Shown: positions 25,340-34,394 of the stretch, piece after piece
How positions within the stretch are numbered: position 1 is the stretch's first letter
Layout: each line of letters opens with the position of its first letter
Source of the DNA: JAJUFS01 sp036381175
Lineage (GTDB): Bacteria > Pseudomonadota > Gammaproteobacteria > Natronospirales > JAJUFS01
Length of the DNA stretch: 64,000 bases
Assembly (NCBI GenBank): GCA_036381175.1
Contig: DASVDI010000027.1
Span: 18,918-82,917 of the forward strand
Direction: 5' to 3'
The notes under the pieces: generated by a model
Databases searched by the model: none
Seen by the model: only the letters and a program-made list of their open reading frames with translations
What the model was told of the DNA's origin: nothing
Made by a program: the position numbers and the translations under genes

Positions 25340-27232
25340 TCACGCACTTTCGCGGTACGCGCCGTGTTTCTTCAGATGCACCAGCAGCAGCGACACCGCC
25401 GCCGGCGTGACGCCCGGAATGCGCGCTGCCTGCCCGAGCGTTTCGGGGCGCACGTCGGCAAGTTTCTGGCGGACTTCGTTGGAAAGTCCTTTCACCGCGG
25501 TGAAATCGAAATTCACCGGTACGGCGAGCGTTTCGTTGCGCAGGCTGCGCGCGATTTCATCCTGCTGGCGATCAATGTAACCGGCGTACTTCGCCTGGAT
25601 CTCCACCTGCTCGATCACCGCGCGATCGGTTTCGCAGCGATCGATTCCTGCAAGCGCGTGCAGGCTCGCGTAATCCAGTTCCGGGCGGCGCAGCAATTCG
25701 AGCGCCTTGAATTCACGCGTGAGCGGGGCGCCGAGCAGTTCTGTCGCGCGTGTCGCATCGACGCCTTCCGCGCGAACGGTGTGCGCGGCAAGCCGTGCGG
25801 TTTCGCGCGTGATCGCTTCGCGTTTGCGCTCGAAGCGCGCCCAGCGTTCGTCGTCCACCAGGCCGAGCTGCCGGCCGATTTCCGTCAGGCGCAGATCGGC
25901 GTTGTCTTCACGCAGCAACAAGCGATACTCCGCGCGCGAGGTGAACATGCGGTACGGCTCGGTCGTGCCGCGCGTGATGAGATCGTCGATGAGCACGCCG
26001 AGATACGCCTCGTCACGCCGCGGCCACCAGGGCTCCGCGCCTTTCACCGCGAGCGCGGCGTTGAGGCCAGCGAGCAAACCCTGCGCCGCGGCTTCTTCGT
26101 AACCCGTCGTGCCGTTGATCTGCCCGGCGAAATAAAGCCCCGCGATAACCTTCGTTTCCAGCGTGTTTTTCAGGTCGCGCGGATCGAAATAATCGTATTC
26201 GATCGCGTAACCGGGTCGCGTGATATGCGCATTCTCGAAACCGGGCATGGCGCGAACGAAGGCTTCCTGCACGTCAAACGGCAAGCTCGTTGAAATGCCG
26301 TTGGGGTAGATCTCGTGCGTATCGAGGCCTTCGGGTTCAACAAAAATCTGGTGCGAGTGCTTGTCCGCGAAACGCACGATCTTGTCTTCGATGGACGGGC
26401 AGTAACGCGGCCCGATGCCCTCGATCACGCCGGAATACATCGGCGAGCGATCAAGCCCCGCGCGGATGATGTCGTGCGTTTCTTCCGTGGTGCGCGCGAT
26501 GTGGCAATGAACCTGGCGCGGATGTTCGGCCGCGTTGCCGATGAACGAGAACACCGGCACGGGCATGTCGCCGGGTTGTTCGGTGAATTTCGAATAATCC
26601 AGCGTGCGGCCATCGATGCGCGGCGGCGTGCCGGTCTTGAGGCGATCGACGCGAAGATCGAGTGCGCGCAGGCGCTGCGCGAGCGCGTTCGCCGGCGGAT
26701 CGCCGGCACGGCCGCCCTGGTAATTGGAAAGACCAATGTGAATCTTGCCGCCGAGGAATGTGCCAACGGTGAGCACGACTTTTGGCGCGAAGAATTCAAG
26801 GCCCATCTGCGTGACCACGCCTTTGACGCGGTGGTTGTTCACGATGAGATCGTCAACGGCCTGCTGGAAGATGGTGAGGTTCGGCTGGTTTTCGATCACC
26901 GAGCGGATCGTGGCTTTATAAAGCGTGCGATCGGCTTGCGCACGCGTCGCGCGCACTGCCGGACCCTTGCGTGCGTTCAGCGTGCGGAAATGGATTCCGG
27001 CGCGATCCGTAGCGCGCGCCATGGCGCCGCCCAAGGCGTCGATTTCCTTGACGAGATGTCCCTTGCCGATGCCGCCGATAGCGGGATTGCAGCTCATCTG
27101 CCCCAGCGTTTCGACGTTGTGGGTCAGAAGCAGCGTTCGCGCGCCAAGGCGCGCGGCCGCAAGCGCCGCCTCGGTGCCAGCATGGCCACCGCCCACGATG
27201 ATGATGTCGAATTGTCGGTTTGCACGGGACAT
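25340..27232 (-). CDS. mnmG: tRNA uridine-34 modification enzyme MnmG (GidA)
   Basis: A 630-residue FAD protein (E. coli 629) that, with MnmE, makes the carboxymethylaminomethyl group on U34 of certain tRNAs. Seen: FAD motif VGGGHAGTEAALAAARLG, MSCNPAIGGIGKGHLVKEID, GTFLGGKIHIG, RFADKHSHQIFVEPEG and AGQINGTTGYEEAAAQG. ATG 27232 gives the family N-terminus. In many gammaproteobacteria rsmG and parAB follow; here the opp operon follows. Confidence 0.96.
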   Translation of the reverse strand: MSRANRQFDIIIVGGGHAGTEAALAAARLGARTLLLTHNVETLGQMSCNPAIGGIGKGHLVKEIDALGGAMARATDRAGIHFRTLNARKGPAVRATRAQADRTLYKATIRSVIENQPNLTIFQQAVDDLIVNNHRVKGVVTQMGLEFFAPKVVLTVGTFLGGKIHIGLSNYQGGRAGDPPANALAQRLRALDLRVDRLKTGTPPRIDGRTLDYSKFTEQPGDMPVPVFSFIGNAAEHPRQVHCHIARTTEETHDIIRAGLDRSPMYSGVIEGIGPRYCPSIEDKIVRFADKHSHQIFVEPEGLDTHEIYPNGISTSLPFDVQEAFVRAMPGFENAHITRPGYAIEYDYFDPRDLKNTLETKVIAGLYFAGQINGTTGYEEAAAQGLLAGLNAALAVKGAEPWWPRRDEAYLGVLIDDLITRGTTEPYRMFTSRAEYRLLLREDNADLRLTEIGRQLGLVDDERWARFERKREAITRETARLAAHTVRAEGVDATRATELLGAPLTREFKALELLRRPELDYASLHALAGIDRCETDRAVIEQVEIQAKYAGYIDRQQDEIARSLRNETLAVPVNFDFTAVKGLSNEVRQKLADVRPETLGQAARIPGVTPAAVSLLLVHLKKHGAYRESA

Positions 27233-27403
27233 GGAAGGGAAGACCAGGGAGAAGAATAAGCTGCTAATTTTATTGGTTTTTTCGCAGGACTCCAAGCAGG
27301 GGTTTAGAAGGCAGCTAATGCTCCGGCGCTTTGACGCATGGCAGAGCGGACTGCAAAATACACACTTCAAGAGAAGAACAAGAATTCATGGGGGATTTCA
27401 CGG

Positions 27404-28843
27404 ATGAGCATCACGCTTGCCATGCTTGCGCTGGCATCCGCCAGCGCGCCGGTCTTTGAGGACTGCCGCATCGGCGATCCCGCCGCGGGACCGCGCATTG
27501 CCGCGGAATGCACCACGCTGACCGTCCCAGAAAACCCCGCAAAGCCCGACGGGCGCCAGATCGAACTGCGAATTGCACGTCTTGGAGCCATGACCGGTGA
27601 ACCCCAGCCGAACCCGCTGGTGTTCTTAGCCGGTGGCCCGGGCCAGTCGGCGATCGAAAGCTTTCCCGGCGTTGCGCCCGCGTTCGGCGAGGTTCGCCGT
27701 CATCGCGACATTTTATTGGTCGACCAGCGCGGCACGGGCGGCTCGAACCCGCTGGAGTGCGCGGAACTGGAAGAGCCGGCGAGTGAATCGCTCGAGGTTG
27801 ATCTTGATAAGGCGAAACAGGCCGCAGCCGAGTGCGTGGCGTCGCTGGACGCGGATGTGCGTTATTACACGACGCTGGACGCCGTGCGCGACCTGGAAGC
27901 GGTTCGCGCTGCGCTCGGCGAACAGGCTTTTGCCCTTTACGGCATTTCCTACGGCACGCGCGTAGCCCTGGAATACCTGCGCCGACATCCCGAGCACGTC
28001 GAGGCCGTCATTCTTGACGGCGTAACCGTGCCTGGCGAGGCGCTGGGACCGGAGATCGCGACGGATGCGCAACGCGCGCTGGAGTTGATGTTCGACCGCT
28101 GTGCGGAATCCGAAACCTGTTCGAAACATTTCCCTGACCTGCAGGAACAGTTCGATGCGCTGCGTGCACGTCTTGAACGCGCGCCGCTGACGGTGAATGT
28201 CCGCGATCCTTTCACGGGCAAGCGCACCGAGGTCACGCTTTCCTGGCCGCGCGCCGCCATGCTGCTGCGGATGTACAGCTACGCGCCGGAGAGCGTGGCG
28301 CTGTTGCCGCTGATGCTGCAGCTCGCCGCGTCCGGCGACTGGAAGGCGTTCGCCGGCAACCTGCTGGCGATGGAAAGGCAAGCCGAGAAGCTGCTGTACA
28401 TCGGCATGCACAACAGCGTGGTGTGCAGCGAGGACGCGCCGTTCTTCCCGGCGGCGGCGCCTGAGACGGGCACCGCCGACACACCTTATCTCGGCACCAT
28501 GACCACGGACCTGATTCGCGCGATGTGCACGGTCTGGCCGACGCGCGAGCTGCCGGACGATTTCCCCACGCCGGTCATCAGCGACAAGCCTGTGCTGCTG
28601 CTGTCCGGCGAGGCCGATCCGGTCACGCCGCCCGAAAACGCCGCGGAAGTGGCGAGCCACCTCTCGAATTCACGGCACCTGGTCGCGCCAGGTCAGGGAC
28701 ACGGCATCGCCTGGCGCGGTTGCGCGCCCGAATTGATGGCGGAATTCCTGCAGGAGAAGGACCCCGCCGCGCTGGATGCGGAATGCCTGCAGGCGCTTGA
28801 AGCCGCGCCATTTTTCATCGACCGCAACGGTCCAACGCCCTGA
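27404..28843 (+). CDS. Exported alpha/beta hydrolase, TAP/proline-iminopeptidase-like
   Basis: A 479-residue hydrolase with a short hydrophobic N-terminus that could be a signal peptide. The fold markers are LAGGPGQSA (oxyanion loop), LLVDQRGTGGSNPL, the nucleophile elbow YGISYGTRVAL (Ser), LLLSGEADPVTPP (Asp) and APGQGHGIAW (His). The QRGTGxS and GISYGT motifs are those of proline-iminopeptidase and tripeptidyl-aminopeptidase (TAP) relatives, so it probably releases amino acids or short peptides. It diverges from mnmG and stands 10 bases before the ABC exporter genes. Confidence 0.85.
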   Translation: MSITLAMLALASASAPVFEDCRIGDPAAGPRIAAECTTLTVPENPAKPDGRQIELRIARLGAMTGEPQPNPLVFLAGGPGQSAIESFPGVAPAFGEVRRHRDILLVDQRGTGGSNPLECAELEEPASESLEVDLDKAKQAAAECVASLDADVRYYTTLDAVRDLEAVRAALGEQAFALYGISYGTRVALEYLRRHPEHVEAVILDGVTVPGEALGPEIATDAQRALELMFDRCAESETCSKHFPDLQEQFDALRARLERAPLTVNVRDPFTGKRTEVTLSWPRAAMLLRMYSYAPESVALLPLMLQLAASGDWKAFAGNLLAMERQAEKLLYIGMHNSVVCSEDAPFFPAAAPETGTADTPYLGTMTTDLIRAMCTVWPTRELPDDFPTPVISDKPVLLLSGEADPVTPPENAAEVASHLSNSRHLVAPGQGHGIAWRGCAPELMAEFLQEKDPAALDAECLQALEAAPFFIDRNGPTP

Positions 28844-28853
28844 AGGACGCCCG

Positions 28854-29567
28854 ATGCTTGAAGTCAACAACCTGCGAAAGTCCTTCGGCAAGGTGCTGGC
28901 CGTCGATGACGTCAGCTTTGCGGCCGAGGACGGGCGCGTCACCGGCCTGCTCGGACCGAACGGCGCCGGCAAATCCACGACGCTCCGGATGATCGCGGGC
29001 GTGATCCGGCCCGATGCCGGAGCAGCCCGGATCGACGGGCACGACGTGGCAACGAACACGATGGAGGCCGTGCGTTCTCTGGGCACGTTGCCGTTCAACA
29101 GCGGGCTGTATCCGCGCCTCACCGGCCGGGAGAACATCGCGTATTTCGGTCGGCTGCACGGCCTGGAACGCCCCGTGCTGGACGAACGCGTGGACCAGCT
29201 GGTGCACGATCTCGGCCTTGGCGAAGTCGCGGACCGCGCGGCGAAGGGCTATTCACAGGGTGAAACCATGAAAGTGGCTGTCGCCCGGGCGCTGGTGCAC
29301 CGGCCGCGGAACATCATTCTTGATGAACCCACCAACGGCCTGGACGTGAAAGCCCTGCGCGCGCTGCGCGAGATGATTCGCGAACTGAAGCGCGAAGGCC
29401 ACTGCATCCTGTTTTCCAGCCATGTGATGCAGGAGGTGGCCGCGCTTTGCGACCGGATTGTGATCATCAGCCACGGCCGCGTCACGGCCGCCGGCACCCC
29501 CGACGAGTTGCGCGAGCGATTCGCCGAGGCGGATCTCGAGGAAGTCTTCATGCAGGCGGTGGAATGA
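28854..29567 (+). CDS. ABC transporter ATP-binding protein, NatA-like
   Basis: A 237-residue ATPase with Walker A GPNGAGKST, signature YSQGETMKV (a variant of LSGGQ), Walker B NIILDEPTNGLD and switch SSHVMQEV. The segment ENIAYFGRLHGL is typical of NatA and related drug/sodium exporters. ATG 28854 is chosen to begin at MLEVNNLRK; it lies 10 bases after the hydrolase gene. It pairs with the permease that follows after a single base. Confidence 0.85.
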   Translation: MLEVNNLRKSFGKVLAVDDVSFAAEDGRVTGLLGPNGAGKSTTLRMIAGVIRPDAGAARIDGHDVATNTMEAVRSLGTLPFNSGLYPRLTGRENIAYFGRLHGLERPVLDERVDQLVHDLGLGEVADRAAKGYSQGETMKVAVARALVHRPRNIILDEPTNGLDVKALRALREMIRELKREGHCILFSSHVMQEVAALCDRIVIISHGRVTAAGTPDELRERFAEADLEEVFMQAVE

Positions 29568-29568
29568 C

Positions 29569-30735
29569 ATGAAAACCACGTGGATCGTTTTTCTCAAGGA
29601 ATTCCGCGATAACCTGCGCGACCGCCGCACGCTGCTGATGGCGCTGCTGCTCGGACCGGTGCTCGGACCGTTGCTGTTCGTCTTCGCGATGAAAGCGGGG
29701 ATCAGCCAGGGCATGGATGGCGGCGATGCGCTGCCCGTGGTGGTAATCGGCGCGCAGCATGCGCCCAACCTGCTGCAGCAACTGATCGAGCAGGGCGCCG
29801 AGATCGAGCGCAGCGAAGCGGATCCCGAGGCGCTGGTGCGCGAGGACAAGAAACGCGTCGTGCTGGTGATCCCTGGGAATATCGATGCGCGCTACCGCGC
29901 GGCGCGTCCCGCGACCTTGCAGCTGTATTTCGATCAGTCCGAACGCAGCGCCGAACGGCGCGCGAACCGGCTGGAGCGCCTGTTGAACGCCCACGCGCGA
30001 CAACTGGGCCTGATGCGGCTGCAGGCGCGCGGCATTGCGCCCGAGGTGACGCTGCCGTATTTCGTCGATCGCGTGGATCTCTCCACGCCAATGTCCCGCG
30101 CGGTAATGATTTTCAGCATGCTGCCGTATTTCCTGTTGCTCGCGACGATCATGGGCGCGTTCTATCTCGCCATCGATACCACCGCCGGCGAGCGCGAACG
30201 CGGTTCGCTGGAATCGCTGCTCAGCCTGCCGCTGTCACGCGCGGCGATCGTGATTGGCAAGGTCGCCACGGCCGTGGTGTTTTCCGCGCTGTCGCTGATG
30301 CTGACGGTGATCGTGTTCGCGCTCGCATTTCCGCAGCTCGACCTCGGCGCACTCGGCATCAATACCTCGCTGAGCGTGGCGCAGGTCGCCGGCATTCTCG
30401 TCGTCACCTTGCCGTTCACGGTGTTTTCCGCCGGCATGCTGACGCTGGTGGCCTCGTACGCGAAAAGCTACAAGGAGGCGCAAACCTATCTCTCTCTCGT
30501 GATGCTGGTGCCGGTGATACCGGTTGCCGTTGGCGCGCTGATGAGCGCGGATATCAGCGCGGCGGGCGCACTGGTGCCGGGCTTCAGCCAGCATCTGCTC
30601 ATCATGGAGATTGTCGAAGGATCGGCCGTATCGCCGCTGTACATGCTGTATTCCGCGGGCACGACGCTGCTTGCGGGCGCGCTGATGGTGATCGCCGCGA
30701 TCATGCTGTATCGCTCGGAACGGATATTGGGGTAA
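29569..30735 (+). CDS. ABC-2 type permease, NatB-like
   Basis: A 388-residue membrane protein with one N-terminal helix (about 20-42), a long periplasmic stretch (about 45-175) and five C-terminal helices. KEFRDNLRDRRTLLMALLLG at the start and ERERGSLESLLSLPLSR in the cytoplasmic loop are signatures of ABC-2/NatB permeases. With the preceding ATPase it forms an exporter; the substrate is unknown, with sodium or a small toxic compound among the possibilities. Confidence 0.83.
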   Translation: MKTTWIVFLKEFRDNLRDRRTLLMALLLGPVLGPLLFVFAMKAGISQGMDGGDALPVVVIGAQHAPNLLQQLIEQGAEIERSEADPEALVREDKKRVVLVIPGNIDARYRAARPATLQLYFDQSERSAERRANRLERLLNAHARQLGLMRLQARGIAPEVTLPYFVDRVDLSTPMSRAVMIFSMLPYFLLLATIMGAFYLAIDTTAGERERGSLESLLSLPLSRAAIVIGKVATAVVFSALSLMLTVIVFALAFPQLDLGALGINTSLSVAQVAGILVVTLPFTVFSAGMLTLVASYAKSYKEAQTYLSLVMLVPVIPVAVGALMSADISAAGALVPGFSQHLLIMEIVEGSAVSPLYMLYSAGTTLLAGALMVIAAIMLYRSERILG

Positions 30736-31083
30736 GCGCATCGAGGCAGGCTGGGGGCTTCCCCGGAGAGCTGTTCTCGTTGTCTGTCCTCCAGCCGTGC
30801 CTGGTGGTTCATGTCCGCGTTGACCGGATGTAACTGCCAGCGCCTCACGCCCTGCACCAGCTACTGCCTCCTGCCATTTTGCTCTTCGCTTAGGGGGAAT
30901 GCCGTCCCGGGACTCGCACGTTGAACCGTATGCTTCATGTGCAGGAAGTAGGTCGCCGAGGTTGCTGAAGACGCGGAAGGGATAAGCCGGGAAGAAGCCC
31001 GGCAGAAACCGTGAGAGCTTCCATCGATCAAGCATCTTTGGTCAGTCAGCACTTGAGAACGCGACGTTGGTATCGAGACAAAG
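30736..31083. other. Gene-free stretch with unexplained conserved-looking sequence
   Basis: No convincing gene is seen in these 350 bases. A minus-strand frame (MLDRWKLSRFLPGFF..., start 31035) stays open but runs into the permease gene in antisense and shows no known domain. Short dyads exist, for example CCGGG (30988-30992) with CCCGG (30999-31003). The minus strand contains ATACGGTTC, which recalls the 3' strand of group II intron domain V, but the paired strand is not found. It may be a remnant of a mobile or structured element. Confidence 0.35.
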
Positions 31084-31111
31084 AAAAAGGCCGGGGCATT
31101 GCCCCGGCCTT
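31084..31111 (-). terminator. Rho-independent terminator after the TonB receptor gene
   Basis: An 11-bp stem AAGGCCGGGGC (31087-31097) with GCCCCGGCCTT (31101-31111), a three-base loop and a T-run on the minus strand. It lies 45 bases past the receptor stop. Confidence 0.88.
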
Positions 31112-31155
31112 CAAAGATATAACGATCTTTTTCTTGTTTAACCAGTCACTTCAAC

Positions 31156-34100
31156 TCAGTCGAAGTCGTAGCGAATGGTGAAGCGCACCTGGCGCGGATC
31201 CGAGAAGCTGATGGGCATACCAGCGTACTGGTAGGTGTTGCCCGAGCTTCCAAGCTCCCTGATTTCCTGAACGTTCTGCACTTCCTGGATGTCGAGGATA
31301 TTGAACACATCCACGGACAGGGTCAGGCCTTCCACGGCAGCCGGCATGTACGCCGCGCCAACGTCGAGGCGGTAGGTCCAGGGCAGGCGGCCCAGGCTGC
31401 CACGCGGGCTCGGCTCACCATTGCAGTAATGGTAGTACGGGCCGTAGTTCGGCGTATCCGGCAGACCAGCGGTCGGACCGTTATAGTAGCCGAGGCAGTT
31501 TTCCGGACGACCCGAATGCGCGATCGCCGTACCCGACAAACGCCATTCCGGATTCAGCTGCCAGTAACCGAACGCCTTGATGTAATGGCGACGGTCGTTC
31601 GGCAGGTACCCATTGCCGTACTCGCCGATTTCCGGGTGATCCCAGTCGATCGTCTGCGAAACGTCGCCCTGGCCAATGTCGGACTGCAGCTGGCCTTCCG
31701 CGTTGCCATAGCTACGCGACCAAGTGTAGTCGACCTTGTAGTAGAACGTACCATCAAACGGGTGTTCCAGGAAGATATCGATACCCGAATAGGTACGCTT
31801 CAGTTCCGGGTAGCCCAAATCCTCAGCACTCAGCGGAATCGTCTGGACAACGCCAGAAGCGTCTTCCAGCTGGAAGGTGTTGTCGGAGCCCGGGTTGAAC
31901 AGGCGGCAGCCATCCAGTGCATCCTTGAAGGCAGTCGCGTCAGCCACGGAGTAGCCGTTGTCGAGCGCCCAGTCGTATGCACCGCGACCGTCGCACATGT
32001 CGTCGATCGCGCTCTGCAGATCACGATAGACCCAACGTGCACCGAAGTTCAGCTCGTCGGTCAGGACTTTTTCAAAACCGATGACGAGCTCATCCTGATA
32101 GTGCGATTCAAGATCCGACGCCGCGACAGTGATCGGGTTCGGAGCCTGGCCATACTCGTTGTTCTGCGAGAACGGGCCGTCACCGATCGGCGTCAGGCCC
32201 TGCGGAATACCCGTGTTCGGATCAATGCTCTCGAATGCGAAGTATTCCTGGGTGTAGAGCGAGCCGGCAGCGCCGCGACGTGCGACGTTGTTCGGCATGG
32301 CCAGATGGTAACGGCCAAGCTGCGCGAACACCTTGAACGTGGAATCGCCGTAGACATCCCAGGTCGCGCCCAGACGCGGCGCCCACTGGTTGTCCTGCTC
32401 CACGTAGACGACGTCGTCCGCGTTGAAGTTCTGGAAACCTTCATTACGGATACCCAGGCGAACCAGCCAGTTCGGCGTGACCTGCCAGTGGTCTTCGAGG
32501 TAGAGCGCCGTCTGCTCAACGGCAAACGTACCGCCGTTTGCGTAGATGTAGCGGCTCACCCACTGGACCGGATCCGGCGCAATCGCACCGCCGGTGGCAG
32601 GGATGACGTCACCCGGATTCAGCGTCGCCGAATCCTCGTAGATCCACGCGTAGCCCGGACCCGAGATCTGCGTACCCGCACGCGATTCCAGGTTCATGAC
32701 GTCGTAACCGAAACGCAGGTTATGGTCGTTCAGGCGGTACTCGACGTCGAAACGATAACCTTCCGTCTCGTCATACGCGTCCGGGAACGGAAGGTTCAGG
32801 TAGAGACCATGGCCCGCCGTTGCCGGTACGTTCTGACGATCGTCGATGACATAAACGACGCTCGGATCGTACTGGTACGGAATGGCGATGTGCTCCTGCT
32901 TCTGCGTGCCGTAGACCGCGCTCAGCGTCAGGTTGTTGGTCAGGTAGCCGGTGTACTTGGCGATGTAGGTCTCGCCGCCGTCCTCGTAGTAATAGCCACC
33001 ATTCACGTCATTGCCACGAACGAAGGCGTTGGACGGATCCGTGCAAGCCTGCGGACCTTCGAGATAGCACATCTCGTAGTAGCGTTCCGTGTCCTTGGTG
33101 ACATCGGAAATTGCCGTGAAGTCAAGCAGGTGGTTGTTGGTGATGTTCCAGTCCAGCTTGACGATCCAACGTGGAACTTCGACGTCGAGGGTGTAGGCAT
33201 TGCCAATCGGCGCGGCGGTCATGCTGCCGACACCGCTGATGTCGGTATTGCGCACTTCCATGCCGACATAGAAGAAAGCCTTGTCCTGGACGATAGGACC
33301 GCTGGCATACAGGCCGTAGGTCATCGAATCTTCTTCGCGGAGCGCGAGGTTCTGGTAGAGGAGGCCGTCGTACTGGCCGCCGTTCATCGGAACGTAGCGG
33401 TTTTCCTGTTCAGCGCGCAGGCTCTCCGGTTCGAAGATCAGAAGCGCACCCGCTTCAAAATCATTCGTACCGCTCTTGGTGACGATGTTGACAACGCCGC
33501 CAGTGGCACGACCGAATTCGGCGCCGTAACCGCCCGTGATCGCCTGGTACTGCGCAATAGCGTTGAACGGCAGCGAGGTAGAACCCAGGTTGGTCAGCGG
33601 GTTTGTGACGGCATAACCGTTGATGTAGAACGCGTTCTCCGAAGCCGCGGAACCACCGAAGGAGGCCGTTCCCGGATAGCGGGAGTCGCCTTCGACAACA
33701 CCCGGCGTCAGCAATGCCACGTCGACGATGCTCCGACCTACGGGAATCTTTCGCAGCTGTTCGGCTGTGAAAACGACGCGCGTGTCAGTAGTCGATACGT
33801 CAATCGGTGCAACACCGGCTCCGGTGACTGTGATGGCTGCCAACTCGGTTGCGTCGTCGCCGGTGGCGAAGGACACCGAGCTACCGGAACCGACGCGAAC
33901 AAAAACGCCTTCACGCGTCGCGACGGCTTCACCGTCCTGCATCAGCGTGACATTGTAGGTTCCGATCGGTAATGACGGGGCATTGAAACGACCGTCTTCT
34001 ACCTGAATTTCCCGGGTAAGACCGGTTTCAGTGTTTTCAATGATGACGGTGCCGCTTTCGGCTGTGCCGAAAATGGAACCGGCCGCGTTCGACGCTGCCT

Positions 34101-34206
34101 GTACGGCACCGACGAAGCAGGCGCCCAAAGCAAGACCTAATGCGGTCCGCTTGAGGCCCCTTGAGAAATAGCTTGAAGCTGTAAACAACGCACGGGTCAG
34201 GTTCAT
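31156..34206 (-). CDS. Oar-like TonB-dependent outer-membrane receptor
   Basis: A 1016-residue protein. After a long signal peptide (about 1-38) comes a carboxypeptidase-regulatory-like domain (about 45-110). Then follow a plug domain (FTAEQLRKIPVGRSIVDVA, GGYGAEFGRATGGVVNIVTK) and a beta-barrel ending VRFTIRYDFD. This layout is that of Oar-type receptors of Xanthomonas and Myxococcus. It imports a bulky substrate through the outer membrane using TonB energy. The nearby exported hydrolase and Opp importer suggest peptides, but this is inference. It is monocistronic, with a hairpin terminator. Confidence 0.9.
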   Translation of the reverse strand: MNLTRALFTASSYFSRGLKRTALGLALGACFVGAVQAASNAAGSIFGTAESGTVIIENTETGLTREIQVEDGRFNAPSLPIGTYNVTLMQDGEAVATREGVFVRVGSGSSVSFATGDDATELAAITVTGAGVAPIDVSTTDTRVVFTAEQLRKIPVGRSIVDVALLTPGVVEGDSRYPGTASFGGSAASENAFYINGYAVTNPLTNLGSTSLPFNAIAQYQAITGGYGAEFGRATGGVVNIVTKSGTNDFEAGALLIFEPESLRAEQENRYVPMNGGQYDGLLYQNLALREEDSMTYGLYASGPIVQDKAFFYVGMEVRNTDISGVGSMTAAPIGNAYTLDVEVPRWIVKLDWNITNNHLLDFTAISDVTKDTERYYEMCYLEGPQACTDPSNAFVRGNDVNGGYYYEDGGETYIAKYTGYLTNNLTLSAVYGTQKQEHIAIPYQYDPSVVYVIDDRQNVPATAGHGLYLNLPFPDAYDETEGYRFDVEYRLNDHNLRFGYDVMNLESRAGTQISGPGYAWIYEDSATLNPGDVIPATGGAIAPDPVQWVSRYIYANGGTFAVEQTALYLEDHWQVTPNWLVRLGIRNEGFQNFNADDVVYVEQDNQWAPRLGATWDVYGDSTFKVFAQLGRYHLAMPNNVARRGAAGSLYTQEYFAFESIDPNTGIPQGLTPIGDGPFSQNNEYGQAPNPITVAASDLESHYQDELVIGFEKVLTDELNFGARWVYRDLQSAIDDMCDGRGAYDWALDNGYSVADATAFKDALDGCRLFNPGSDNTFQLEDASGVVQTIPLSAEDLGYPELKRTYSGIDIFLEHPFDGTFYYKVDYTWSRSYGNAEGQLQSDIGQGDVSQTIDWDHPEIGEYGNGYLPNDRRHYIKAFGYWQLNPEWRLSGTAIAHSGRPENCLGYYNGPTAGLPDTPNYGPYYHYCNGEPSPRGSLGRLPWTYRLDVGAAYMPAAVEGLTLSVDVFNILDIQEVQNVQEIRELGSSGNTYQYAGMPISFSDPRQVRFTIRYDFD

Positions 34207-34394
34207 AACCCCCCCTCCCTTGATATTTAACGAAAAAAGCTACGTTTTTGAGGAGTATGCAACAAACCATATTCAGGGAATCAATGCAAGGGGAATAAGG
34301 AACGAATTAGGAGAAATGTGGGGTCTACGGTGTATTTTGGTGGATATTTGGCCACGTAGATTCAAGAAAGTACGCGCAAGTCACTGTTTTTGGC

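Noticed and set aside
31429..33972. An 847-residue open frame on the plus strand
   Set aside because: It is antisense to the TonB receptor gene, which has a signal peptide, plug and barrel motifs and its own terminator; the plus frame shows no domain.
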